From Balanoglossus misakiensis (taxonomy: Eukaryota > Hemichordata): a DNA stretch of 64,000 nt. A program made the translations under genes and the position numbers. The DNA lies in contig CM082585.2 of NCBI GenBank assembly GCA_040954595.2, positions 10,726,001-10,790,000 of the forward strand. Reading direction: 5' to 3'. The notes beneath the pieces are model-generated. The model did no database searches and was not told where the DNA came from. It was given only the letters and a program-made list of their open reading frames with translations. This document shows, piece by piece, positions 25,909 through 37,584 of the stretch. Numbering within the stretch: the stretch's first letter is position 1; each line of letters opens with the position of its first letter.

Positions 25909-28900
25909 TCAATGCCTGCGAATAGAAGAGCGTCCTCGAACCACGCGTGCACGTGCAGGTTGTGCAGGGGCTGGCGGCTTTTTGCGATTGTCGCAATCAG
26001 CGCCGCGGAAACCCTGAAGTGTTACACGTCCGTGATTCCGGATGTCTGCTTCTGTTCCCGTGTGCATGGCACGGCACATGTTGCGTTCCTCCTCGATCGG
26101 ATGCCAGGCTGCTGAGGAACAATGCAGCTTCCCTTTGCTGTTGGTCACTTCGGATAACTTGTCGTAGTAGTGGCAAATATTCTTGGAGGGCGTCACGTAG
26201 CCGTAAACGTTGACCGTGCCGCAGAGCTGAAGCATAGCCATAACACCTGAAACACACAACAAAAACCATAAAATAATGAAACCAGTGTTAAAGTAGTGTG
26301 TACCTCAAAAATCAAAGTCTTACCTAGCTTTCAGCCCAGGCTGTAGGCCACTGTCATGACCCCAATATGACCTTACATCTTTGTTCTTTTCTTGCATATA
26401 TTATGCAAATTTCAACATTTTCATGCATGAAAAGTGAAAACTTTACTTTAAAGTAAGTTAAAATTGCAATGCTGTACAGAATTCAGTTAATATGGTTTGC
26501 TAAATTAAAGAGTTTTGAATCAAAATAGTGGATTCACACTAATGAAAATGCCAGTAGCATGAAGGGGTCATGAAAGAGGTCATGAAGGGGTCATGAAGGG
26601 GTCAAGAAAGAGGCCTGTAGGCTGTAGCATGCACATGTTCTTGCAATACAATGACTATAAAGGCGGAAGGTCAGTATTGCATGTAGAATTCCCATGCGAC
26701 AGACAACTTACCAACAAAACCTGATGAGACGGATGTTTTCTTGACACTTTTGGGTGAATTTTCCTGGATTACATCCCAAGATCGCCACAGCGGATTGGGG
26801 TTAATGAGGTAGATATTTGTGTGGGGATGTGTCAGTCGCCACTTGATGTATTTGTAGAAGTATCTTTTACCACTCTTACTGTCATAATACTGTATAGAAA
26901 GACAAAACATACTTAACTCAATTACCAGATCTGAGTAAAAAGGTTCTCTAACCCTTTCACCCCCATTTCCATGGTAGAGTTCCAACTTTTCCATGGATAA
27001 CAATGGATGTGGATCAAACCATGGTGGTGAATGGGTCAAAGTCATTAGGTGGTGCAAAAATCACACATTTAAATGTTACATGGTTGGATTTCCTGGCTGC
27101 CACAAGCCTATATCCTCAGGAAGGTATACTATACATTATTATACTGTCTCTTTATGTTTTATTGAAGCACAGTGGATGGACTGAGATTGGGGTTAAAGCA
27201 ACAGTTGGTGGCAAAGCAGAGGGTCTGTGATTGAAGATAATTCACTGGAGGGCAGCACAGAAGTCACAACGGTAGGTGGAAGAGTGTAGAAGTTACACTA
27301 GTTGTGTGGACTGGAGTTGACACACCTTGCAGAGAGGGTAGAGCTTCTTAACGCTTACTGTGTAAAATTCATTTCAATAAAAAAATCATCTGATAATGGC
27401 GGATAATTTACTCACCCGATAAAGATTGCCATTATAAGGTCCAGCACGCCAGATTAAAAGAGTACTGTCTTTAAACAAACCCTCTGTGTCATTCACCAGG
27501 TAATCTCCCTCCAGAATCTGAGAATTCAACAAACGAAACGTTGTCTTCTTGCCTACATCAGTCTCGTGGCCTCGAACTGGAGCGTTGTTGAATCGTAGAA
27601 CTGCGTCGTGGGAATCTTGTGGAAAATAGAAATTAGAAAAGATGAAAAGGATGTTGGGAACTAGGAGTGGAAAACTGGAAGTCATCAAACCTCTGGCTAA
27701 TAGCTCTTCAAGGTACTGTAACAGGATACATTGTTTGAATACTAATATCTGTTATGTTAACCCTTTCACCACCATGGTTTGGTCCAAACCCATTGTTTTC
27801 TATGGTAAATTTGGACCTCTATAGCGAGAACTGGAGGTGAAAGGGTTAAACCTGGAAATGGTTGTATGACTACTATACAACGCGTATATAATGTTTACCC
27901 TTGTTTGGGTCTGAGTATACACAGGTCAGTGTAGCCAGGTAGCTCTCACTTTGAAAGTGAAAGCCAGGTAGCTCTCACTTTGAAAGTGAAAGCCAGGTAG
28001 CTCTCACTTTGAAAGTGAAAGCCAGGTAGCTCTCACTTTGAAAGTGAAAGCCAGGTAGCTCTCACTTTGAAAGTGAAAGCCAGGTAGCTCTCACTTTGAA
28101 AGTGAAAGCCAGGTAGCTTTCACTTTGAAAGTGAAAGCCAGGTAGCTCTCACTTTGAAAGTGAAAGCCAGGTAGCTTTCACTTTCTTTGGAGACATCCCT
28201 CCATTGACTGTTGACATATTGAGAACTCTCTTACCTATTTCTCTGCCAAGCTTGGAATTATTCATGTAGCTTGCACTTGACACAACAGCGCAGCGGTTAA
28301 GTCGGTCCCCGTAAAGTTCGTTTAAATTCAACGATGGGAAATACTGCCCCAGTCCAAGTTCTGCATATGGATGCGTCCTGTTCACAATCACATCAAAAGC
28401 TGCTTTCTCCTTGAATGTGCACAATAAGTCCAATCCAGTCAAACGATTACTTGTCCGTCTAACCCCTCGATAAGCTATTCCGTTTGAATTTCCTTTTCTA
28501 CCTATCAATCGATTGTCAAATTTTTTATCATACTGTGTCACTACTTTGCGTAAATCAGGGTCTTTGAGATTTGGAAGACTGAATGAAATATTTACAGGAT
28601 AATCAGATGTGTTTATGATAGTTGTTACATTAAAAAGTCCATCAAAGGTGGTTGTAGATTCCCTTCTAGGTTCCAACATCTTGGATCCAACTGCCCACCA
28701 ATTTTCCACCGTCTCCGACACTTTCTGTTTGACTTTTCCGAAAAAGTTTGAATAATGAGGAGAGTGCGATGAGTTGGTGTGGTTAGAGCTCAGTGGGATT
28801 GTCGTGGGGTAATGATACAGGTGACCGTTAAATGTTAGCATGTAGTAGATTGGACCCAAGCAGCACGTGCAGAATACCACAAACGTGAAGTACTGCTTTT

Positions 28901-28925
28901 GAAGACGAGAAGTACTTGACTTCAT
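25909..28925 (-). CDS. ST6GAL: Beta-galactoside alpha-2,6-sialyltransferase, copy A
   Basis: GT29 sialyltransferase of the ST6Gal type, expected in the Golgi membrane with the catalytic domain in the lumen. Exons (gene order): 28925-28235, 27615-27416, 26889-26712, 26246-25909; 468 aa, phases 1, 0, 1 as in copy B. A membrane anchor lies at about residues 11-31, followed by a stem. Sialylmotif L ([10 protein letters not shown] ... [11 protein letters not shown] ... [10 protein letters not shown]) crosses the exon 1/2 junction. Motif S (SSGFVG ... CGTVNVYGY), motif III (CHYYDK) and motif VS (HPIEEERN) are all present. Compared with copy B it has an insertion between motifs III and VS and an extra Pro/Arg-rich tail of about 25 residues after the conserved GFRGADC end. 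The ATG follows a possible acceptor (GCCTCAG), so a 5' UTR exon may exist. No breaks seen. Confidence 0.92.
26949..27039. repeat. TTAA-type MITE copy in intron 2 of copy A
   Basis: Begins TAACCCTTTCACCCCCA and ends CCATGGTGGTGAATGGGTCAA; terminal repeats pair with a few mismatches. Confidence 0.7.
27757..27849. repeat. TTAA-type MITE, best-preserved copy
   Basis: In intron 1 of ST6GAL copy A. Begins TTAACCCTTTCACC and ends with its exact reverse complement GGTGAAAGGGTTAA. The TTAA at each end fits a piggyBac-type target-site duplication flanking a CCCTTTCACC terminal repeat. It is too short to code for anything. Confidence 0.8.
27934..28184. repeat. 29-bp palindromic minisatellite, 8 full copies plus a partial copy
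   Basis: Unit starts occur every 29 bp at 27934, 27963, 27992, 28021, 28050, 28079, 28108 and 28137, with a partial unit at 28166. Units are nearly identical; a C/T change in the left arm marks two of them. Each unit contains a 21-nt near-perfect inverted repeat, CTCTCACTTT / GAAAGTGAAAG. It lies inside intron 1 of ST6GAL copy A, ending about 50 bp from the exon 1 splice donor. Confidence 0.95.
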
Positions 28926-31900
28926 CTCTAAATGTTATCTGAGGCCACCGTACATATATGCAAATTGGTATTTTCCAACTGAAGGCCAGCATACATGCAG
29001 ATCGGAATTTTCACTTGCGGTTGGACAACCACCATTACAAAACATGCGACACAAGTCAAGTTTCCATCTTCACTTAGTTGGATACTCCTGTGAACTGTGG
29101 TGGATTCCTTCTGGGCTGTAAATAGAAACAGACGAAAACTAAGAATATTCATACTGAAAATCCCCAAGCAAGCAAAGATGCCTTGATGATATTATGCCAA
29201 CTTGTCATCTTAAAGTATGAACCACTGGTATCAAAGAACCTTCCAAAATAAAAACTGTCAAAACAAACTGTTTTAACTTTCCCACTACATTGTTCGAAGA
29301 AGTTGCTGCATTCAAAATTCCGATGTCCCCCCCCCCCCTCAATAGCTCAATGTCACGTTTGGCCTTTATTCCTACGAGTATGGCGAGTATTGCACCGCCT
29401 CCCTATTCCGGACGGACCCTCTCGCCTACGTTTGGTTATGTGCTACATGCCCCTACTACTTAGTATAGCCATCGCAAGGCTAAATAAGTGTCGATTCTGT
29501 CACAAATTACGCAGGGAGTACGTACATACATCGTGTGTAAATTACAGCATGAATGTGGATGATGCGATGGATGGATGGATGGCGGAAGCAAAAAATCCCA
29601 AACACTTTCCGGTCGTTCCATCTCCACCAAGCAGCAGAACAAGAAAAAATCAAACACCGACCAAATGAGGCTGATTCGATAGTCTTCCATGGACAGAATT
29701 CACCACTTCTCTCGGCGTTATCCAGACGAATATCTGAATCAAGTCCCCGGGCCCATCGCATAGATCCCGGCAAAACTTTCTACTGAATATTCATATAACT
29801 CGTTGAAGTTGGAGTGCGCCCACAGGCGACTGAACAGCGAACATCGATTCCTGCGATTCTCGAATATTTTTGTTCAATATCATTTACTGTCTATTCACTG
29901 CCTTGGGGATTACTCAGGAGACATGTTGTTTGTCTATCATTGTGTACGTCTTGGCGGTCGTATTGTAAATCCACCGGTTCACTGTGATTACATCATAAAC
30001 CCTGGAGAGGAGGGGGGGGGGGGTCGTCTCTCTATAGGGTTTGCTTAATCACACAACCAGGGTTTATGATACAATTACCAATCTTAGGAGGAATCAGTCT
30101 TTTTAACATAGGTGTATATACATGTATATGTACCTGGTTTTCTATGAAGATATTCATATTATCGACGGTTGGATTCCGTGTTTACACAGTTGAGATGTAA
30201 ATAGAAATTCTCGACTACATAGTACACAAAGGATCGTGTAATTTAGCCATTGATCTCGCTGCGGGGTCTATGGTTCAGTCAATTAAACAGTGTTGCCATA
30301 GCTTCCCACACTTTGGGAGACAATAAACGGGCAATCATATGAAATCATTTCAAAATGACGCACGACAACAACAAAGTCGCGGCACTGTGGCATTGAACTG
30401 TGGCAAGCAACGGGACTTTTTAATAAAGCTGTTTTGATCTCTCTGTAAGACATGGTCAATCCCGCACACTGTTAGTGGATTGACCGTGCACCATCGATCC
30501 TTTCCATCGTATCGATCGTGACACACAACGATCAAGCTCCGATTAAAACACAGCCCAGCTAAAATTAAGACTTTACGAACCCACAAGATGTGTCTCTAAT
30601 GACCAAACTATAATGTTTTAATTTCCACCAAGGGGGTGAATTCATGGTTTCAAACTCCGGGCGGTGGAGAAGGTTCGCTCACGTTCGCTCACGCCTCCAT
30701 TAATTATAAGATTGTAGTATTGTATGAATTGTAAAAATACTCCATTGTATAACGAAATACTCGCTTTTGTTTATCCAGCCAACATTATAATATAGTCTAG
30801 TATCTAGCCGTATTTTGTTCGCTTCGCATCCAAAAAATAGCGAAATGGTCAAAATACTGCTTGATACTAGACTAGTAACATTGACACGGTTAAAGCCTTC
30901 GGCCTTCGTGTCGTTTCCGACTATGGCTGCATGTAGCTCAACGGATTTAAGTTTTGGTGCTTACAACACATATGTTTGACACCCGAACACAGTCCCTCCA
31001 CACATAAATGTTAAAGACGACATTGACATCGGCATTTTCCTACCTTGACGCAAACAGTCTCAATCTCATTCGAGACAGGTTGTTTGAAAATCGTGACATG
31101 TCCCCGCTCTTGCTATGTATGTGTCGCGATACATGACCGTCCCCCTTACCGGGTGTTTCTCATGAACAGATATAGTCGTCAGTGACAATGAATGACCCGT
31201 TGTTCCCACATTCGCTCGTCTATTATAAGAGAGTCCTCCGAAAACAAGACAACCAGCACAAAGAGACGCTCATGCATGTTCATAGTTACGTAACTGTGCG
31301 TGCGTCACATTACCTAGTTTACCGGCAGTTGCCTGGTGACAATGAGTTTAGGTGCTAGCAGTTCGAGTGTCGCTCGAATTATCTTTGTAATTTCTATAAT
31401 TTTTAAGAAATATAAACATTAAATAAGAAATGGAAGCCAACTTCGAAGTTGAATCGAAGACTATTCGAATTACTGATTGTTGATGAATGTATATGAGATA
31501 GAGGGAAAAAATACGACAAGCGGATATTATGTTATTTATTGTTAAACTTTATTTAGTACTGTATAAAATGTGATATTGTTATGAAAATATACATTATGAA
31601 ATACTCTAAAGATTTCTAAAAATCCAAATTTCTTTTCTTACAAATAACGGGTTATCTCAACGAGAACTGTAGTCAGGGATTTCAAGATCATTTTAAAAGT
31701 TTATAGGCTACTGTTTATTTTTTTAAAGTTGTGAAGGATCAGCTCGCGTCACGCGTACCCTGGAAACCAATTTTGTCACGTGATCGTCTTGGCCGTAGAG
31801 TAAAATGAACCCCAAAACATTTGTTTACCAAAATAAAATTTTAAAAGAATAAAGTATTGCTATTAATTTACAAATTAATACCTCAATCACAAATATCAGT

Positions 31901-33267
31901 TCGATAATTATCCCAAGTTGCACATTTCATTTAGTACTGCCCATGTATTTAAAAGTTTAATGAAATCGTAACATCATTGACGTAGTTTTATCAATAAATT
32001 AGAAAAAAATCTCAGTTTTAATCAACCTCGTCTCACTTTCGTGTTAAAGTTTATGATATTGCAACAAAGTATTATTAAAAATATAATTAGTAACATTCGC
32101 TCATTTGCTGTTTCGCGTAGCCGATTGTCAAATGTATTTATAAAAAGTTCGAGAAATGAAAAGCTATCAGAATAATTCACTTTCTATGAGAAAGTTGACG
32201 TTTGTCTTGTAGAAAAAATAACAATATACTATATACGCGAAACCCAAATGAGCGAGCGTTTAAAACATTTTTTTTCTGATTAGGTCACTGAGTTTGATGA
32301 TGCAAAGACAATATTTCTCTTTGTCTGTAGTTAATGCCGCGAGAAAGTATACACCCTCGCGCCTGCGTAGTACTTGGTATGCAATACATGTCAAAATAGA
32401 AAAGAAATGTACCTCGGTTTACCATGGTTACGTAGCATTTGTAATTCTACTTCGTCTTACATAAAAATATCAGCTCAGCTCAATGTGGAGCCGCTGTCTC
32501 GTGGAAATAAATCATGATAAATCGAAAATTCCTGAGTCATTTTCGTTAGGCACCACATATAGTGCCGGTACATTAGAATGCACGTTAGACTTAAAGCAAT
32601 GGTTATTTCAATAAAAAATGGTAAAAAATGCTAATATACGATGCATATTTCAACAAATATTTGAATGCTACATTGAGAAAAGAGGTTGACGCCCTTGATA
32701 CGGTGAAAATATAGATGCATAGACTTACGCCCCCGCGCAAGGCATTACATGTCGTCTGTTATTTAAAAGCAAGTCTCCAAAATGATCTGCGATGATAAAT
32801 GTTGCCACCATTAGTAAACAAACCTCTACATTTGTATTTTGAAGAAGTTCTCCATTGTCGTTCGTTGAGATCAAGAGGTCACCGCAGAAACACTTGACAG
32901 GGCGTTGCTTCGTAGACATTGACGTCATTTCTGACTGCTGCTTTACCTTTAACCTCTTGACGTCATCATCAAAAGTGCGCAATACGAAAATCAGATTGCA
33001 AATGTGGATCGCACCCCCCCCCCCGAATATTCAAAATGTTTAAATTTTCTGCTGTGCGTATCGGACATCCTGTTTCTTGGAAGTGCTGTTGGTCGTTGAT
33101 GGCGTATTGCTGCTCGACAAGAAGTTGCGAAGGGTGATCACTGAGATCTTCCAAAATATTACAAGATGTTGTTTAGTTGGAGGTAGAAAAATTACAGGTT
33201 ATTCAACCCAATGTTTGGTAAGGTCATCTTTCATCAACAGTCAGTAAATGGCCAGGCAGGTATACTT
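28926..33267. other. Intergenic region, ST6GAL copy A upstream and zinc-finger downstream
   Basis: About 4.3 kb with no supported gene. It should contain the promoter of sialyltransferase copy A (right of 28925) and the 3' end of the zinc-finger gene (left of 33268). Short poly-C/poly-G tracts occur near 29328, 30010 and 33016, and a GGAT tetranucleotide run near 29566. Confidence 0.45.
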
Positions 33268-34155
33268 CTATGGGAGAAGTCCAGGTTCTGCTCGGTGCAA
33301 GAGAAGGTACCGTCGCGTTATTGGCATAGACAATATTTCCAAGAGTTTGTCCTGTTGGTAGTGTTTGTTCCGTCGATGCTTCGCAAGGAAGCGCTGGGTA
33401 GACAGCAGAATGCCACAGACAGAGCATTTATACGGCGTTTTCCACATCCTTATGTCGCGCGTTTTCTTGTTGTCCTCCGAATGTTCATCATCTTCGGTGA
33501 AATACATCTCATCGCTAGAGGGCGCCTTCGTCAGGCTCGTCGGACTTTCCAAACTGGCCACCGAGTCCGTTTCGGTGACGCTAGGCGGGGAGGCTGAACT
33601 TGTCTCGCAACGGTCAAGGTTAGTCGAAATGCAGCCTTTTATGTGGACCTTTTTGTGTCTTTCCAGGTTGCTTTTGTGGCTGGTAGCGTATCCGCACAAT
33701 TCGCAGCTAAACTCTTTCTGTCCGCTGTGGACAGTTAGGTGGCGTTTCAGCAAAGCTTTTCTGCAGAAATTTTTCCCGCAGATGGTGCAGTTGTAACCAT
33801 GGCGATGCTTTGACTGGATGTGTTTCCTCAGCTCGGCTTTGCTGCCGAAGTCCTTCCCGCAGCACTCCAATTTCTTCTCGCACACCTCGTGCATGGTGCT
33901 GATGTGTCTCTTCAAATTGTTCCTGCGGTTCGTCTCGTAGCCGCAATCGGAACAGCGGTACGTCCGCCGGGTGACCTGCATCGTGTCCAACGAGTGAAGC
34001 TCATGCAGCGGCGCCTTCACGTCGACCGGGAAGATCTGCCCCAAATTGGTCAGCCCCGCTGTCGGCTCTGTCTGTTTATGCTTGGTGCAGGGATCTTCAA
34101 CGCTGTATGTAGGCGATAGGCACTGCATTGTCAAATCTACAGGCTGATGAAGCAT
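33268..34155 (-). CDS. C2H2 zinc-finger protein (at least 295 aa)
   Basis: Probable nuclear DNA-binding protein; target unknown. From the ATG at 34155 it has an N-terminal region without motif and then finger 1 (Cys68, Cys71, His84, His89). Finger 2 (around Cys98/Cys99, His112, His117) has adjacent cysteines in place of CxxC. Finger 3 (Cys123, Cys126, His139, His143) and finger 4 (Cys151, Cys154, His167, His171) follow, joined by a Krueppel-like HSGQKEF linker. An acidic Ser/Asp-rich spacer of about 70 residues precedes a lone C-terminal finger 5 (Cys244, Cys247, His260, His265). The frame stays open upstream of the ATG to an acceptor-like CAATAG at 34180, so the true start may lie in an upstream exon. 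I cannot assign an orthologue. Confidence 0.82.
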   Translation of the reverse strand: MLHQPVDLTMQCLSPTYSVEDPCTKHKQTEPTAGLTNLGQIFPVDVKAPLHELHSLDTMQVTRRTYRCSDCGYETNRRNNLKRHISTMHEVCEKKLECCGKDFGSKAELRKHIQSKHRHGYNCTICGKNFCRKALLKRHLTVHSGQKEFSCELCGYATSHKSNLERHKKVHIKGCISTNLDRCETSSASPPSVTETDSVASLESPTSLTKAPSSDEMYFTEDDEHSEDNKKTRDIRMWKTPYKCSVCGILLSTQRFLAKHRRNKHYQQDKLLEILSMPITRRYLLLHRAEPGLLP

Positions 34156-37100
34156 TGTATTATAGTTATTCCCGAGTCCCTATTGACATAAAGAACAAAG
34201 GTGGAAAAAAGAGAAAATGGATCAGTCATATAGCATGTATAGTGGTCTGCACTAGAGTTCCCCTTCACTGACAATCGTTCTTTGGCGTAAATCAAAACGC
34301 CAAACTCATACTTGTGCTCGACAATGAACAACACTTTCCATACGCACGCACACCACATGCCCACAAAGGAAAGTTTAGACGACCCCAATTTTTGGTCAAA
34401 AAGCATCCAGCGAGCACGTTTTTTTTAAACCCACAGCTTAATTTTCAATGAACGGAATAGTATTTCAGTATGCATATTTCCTCGTAGTCTTGGCAATAAA
34501 AAGGACTCAGTCTGAAATCCGTACAGCTGAAAGAAAAATTGTATTCACGTGCACGGGGAAATTGATTGTATGTGCGCAATTCATCAACACAAAGATGTGA
34601 ACGAAAAACTCGCGGATACACCCTGATTGGCGTTGCTGAATGATTCTCTCTCGAGGTTCTGACGCGATCACCAGGCATTTCCATCGTTCTTTTTTCGCCA
34701 TGTGGTATGGATGGTTGAAGGCTCCAAATTCATTACATGCGAGTTTGGGCATGCTGACTAATGGATGTAGAAGAGAAATTCTTGAGAGTGGTTACTCGCT
34801 GGGCACACTTGTGTATGATCAGCTGCAATGTCCATTGCACTAGATTGATTGGGGAGGACTTCGGTTTACAGCCACTGAACTCTATCAGCCCAGTGCATCA
34901 GCAAATAATGCGTTCTTGTTTCACTCGCTAAATGACTTGCTCTTTTGCCCGTCATTTGGCCGTGCGGATTGTTTGAACTTTCATTGTTGTGCCCGTGAGT
35001 AGAAATCATTCTAAGATTTCCCAATAGGATTTTTTTTCTGCTAACGAATCTCTTGTAACGTATCCCTGACCTGTCGCCCCAAACAATAACAGGCCACGTA
35101 TCCTTTGAATCGACTGAACTGACTGGGCGCCGTCGACTAACCGTTGAAAGTTTGTGTTATCCCCAAGCCCCACCTTCTCCAACTCTCGCGAGATTTGTTG
35201 TGAAAGGGGGTTACAGTTATGTCTTACAGATGCGACAATCGTGCATGAACTTGTACACGTATCTTCTTTGAATGTAGCGTCTCCCATGCTTTCAACCCTT
35301 CCACCACCATGGTTTGGTCCAAATCCATTGTTTTCTATGATAAAGTTTACCCTCTACTGAGGGAAATGGGGTGAATGGGTTAAAGGGACAGTAAAATGGA
35401 CCGGACACCAACGTCGATGATAAGTCTGTATCAATTCCCCTTGCAGTGCTCCTATCTTCCAAGGAAACAATGAGTTTATTGTTTTACATTACACTATCAC
35501 TTGCTGTGTTATCGTTATTCAATCTACAAGCCATCATCCTCCATTGGAAGAGATAGATTGCTAGGTGATTGGATGCGGTTAACACGCACCGTGACCTGAT
35601 GAATGTATAAACGCGCTAAAAAGTCCCCCATTGTGTCCAAGAGAAAATAGGAAAATTGCAGGTACTTATCCAAAATTGTGTGCGGTCAATTTGGGCCGTC
35701 GTTTAAGACCACCTTGTCTGCCAGTGGTCCAGAGAATGCGCATATACATGTACTAGTACGTAACTATGTACACCTTGTAACGTCATGCGACGCTTGTGAT
35801 GGAAGAAGTAAAAAAGAAGTTGAAGTTTTGCCAGTTTTGCATAATTGTCGAACGTGATCAACATAGCACCGATTACTAGTACTGCCACAAGGATCACATT
35901 TTTGTTAACTCTTGGCATTTAGGTTAACCGCATTCAGTGAAACACCAGCGCGGCCGCGTGGCTAAAGTTCCAGAGTCTCCTGATTTCGGGACTCGTTTGT
36001 TTTGAGGACACAGTGGCCGCACCCAGGACAATATGGGAAAAGAATGTCTATCTTGTTTAGTCGAGAGCATCTATCAAACCTTCAGTGGCCTTTCAACGCC
36101 GCTCCGGACAATGTGCTCCATTGAACCGTCTTTTCAAGTTCCTTGATACGGACCAGTGGTTTTATTGCGCCCGGTCGATGAAGATGCATTTCGGTTGATA
36201 GTACTATTGTCGCGGGAGTAAACATGGCCAGTGCTCAGGGCGTGCTTCGGTACATGAAGATAGCGCAACAGAAGTAAACACGTCCCTCGTTTCAGGAATA
36301 AACGCCCAAACAGGTCAACTAGAACTTCACCTAATACGCACGGCAACTTCACACCGTTCGTGGTCTACACAAACACAGACACGCGGATGGACACAGACAC
36401 ACACAAGGAATAAAATAACCATGGACAATTAACTTTTTCTTATTTCACTGATCCATTTTTTCGTCCAGTGCGCGGGACACGCACATCCACGCGTATTAAG
36501 GAACCAATCACCCCATCACGCGGGCGTCGCTATAGTATTTGAACAGCGGGAATCACGACAATGATAAACGCTTTCATTTGAAAGCAACTCAAACAGCGAC
36601 CATCCTCATCATTTTTTACAACTGGTGTAGTACTCTATAAAATCCGAAAACGTTTTATGTGGATCTTTAACTTTTACCGCCTCTTTATTTTCCTCGAGGA
36701 CTTTTGGTGTTCGCACATTTGTAAAACAAAATCGACTCCGTGTCTGACCTTTCTGACTGACCCATCTCTGTTTAAGCCAAACTTGGTGATTTTTGGACGT
36801 TCGGGTTCGTGATTGAGAGCCAATCAAAACAAGTAAACTGAAACGCATGACAAGATTTACACCAACGTAGGTATAGATCAAGGCGTTGGTACACTGAAGC
36901 GATTTATTTTTTACCGTTGAACCGAAAACGGGTAGCCAGGGGCGTGTTTCAGATCTTTGTCGTCAACATTTCCAGTGTGCGTAGGTGTCATCATTGTCGT
37001 TCACAGGTATTCATTTGTGAATGAAATGGGGTCACGTCAGGACACTTGATGACCAGCACCACACCTACGAGAGAATGCGTCTTAAAAACGTATGTGCCAT

Positions 37101-37330
37101 TAAAAAAGTTGTGCGACTTGCCAGAACTTGAATGAAAAAAAAGTTAGAAAGCCCGTGCTTTCCGCTACTCAGGGACACGGGAGTGTTGCTGTCAACAGCG
37201 ACGTAGCTAATGTTTTTTTTCGGTCAGATTTTTTTTGCGCAGTGCTTTCTGACGAGTCCATTTAACACTGGTATGTTGGGTTTGCGGATTACCGTATACG
37301 TGAAAGGAATGGCGTATTCTAACTACTTAC
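34156..37330 (-). other. Probable 5' intron of the zinc-finger gene
   Basis: Between the acceptor candidate at 34180-34181 and the donor candidate GTAAGT at 37330 on the gene strand. No additional convincing exon is seen. It contains a MITE copy at 35291-35383. The intron assignment is inference from the two splice sites. Confidence 0.35.
35291..35383. repeat. TTAA-type MITE copy
   Basis: Begins TTCAACCCTTCCACCACCATGG, ends GGGTGAATGGGTTAA, and carries the central CCATTGTTTTCTATG segment shared with the copy at 27757. Confidence 0.7.
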
Positions 37331-37550
37331 GCTTTCAAGATCACGACCTCGCGGACACGGCTTCTCTGTGTACCCAACCCGATGTACGTCGGCGAGTCTC
37401 GACACAGCTCTCTTCCCTGTTCATTGAGAATTCTCCACGCGGGTTCACTCGTCTCTTCCAAGTTAAACCTTTTCTTCCGAGTTCTATCCCGTTCCTGCTG
37501 TCGGGTGTGTTTCTGCCCGTTGTGGAGAACTCCCTCCAATGGACCAGCCC
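37331..37550 (-). other. Candidate first exon (minus strand)
   Basis: On the - strand, a TATA box is followed about 25-30 bp later by a stretch with a start codon at 37539. It stays open for 69 codons (basic, Arg/Lys/Glu-rich) up to a strong GTAAGT donor at 37330. It ends in phase 2, whereas the zinc-finger exon starting at 34179 is open in phase 0. Either this exon is untranslated for that gene or an intermediate exon exists. Confidence 0.35.
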
Positions 37551-37574
37551 TATAGGGACATCTTGACGCGCGGA

Positions 37575-37584
37575 CTATTTATAG
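37575..37584 (-). promoter_or_regulatory. TATA box (minus strand)
   Basis: CTATAAATAG on the - strand, a consensus TATA element, positioned correctly for a transcript starting near 37550 and splicing at 37330. It probably drives the zinc-finger gene. Confidence 0.45.

Noticed and set aside
27934-28184. CRISPR-like array of 29-bp units
   Set aside because: The units are directly abutting with no unique spacers, and the region is an intron of an animal gene. It is a minisatellite.
33365-33796. 143-codon frame on the + strand opposite the zinc-finger gene
   Set aside because: Antisense shadow of the C2H2 coding sequence.
36609-36881. 90-codon frame on the - strand
   Set aside because: No motif and no splice junctions that connect it in frame to the zinc-finger exon.
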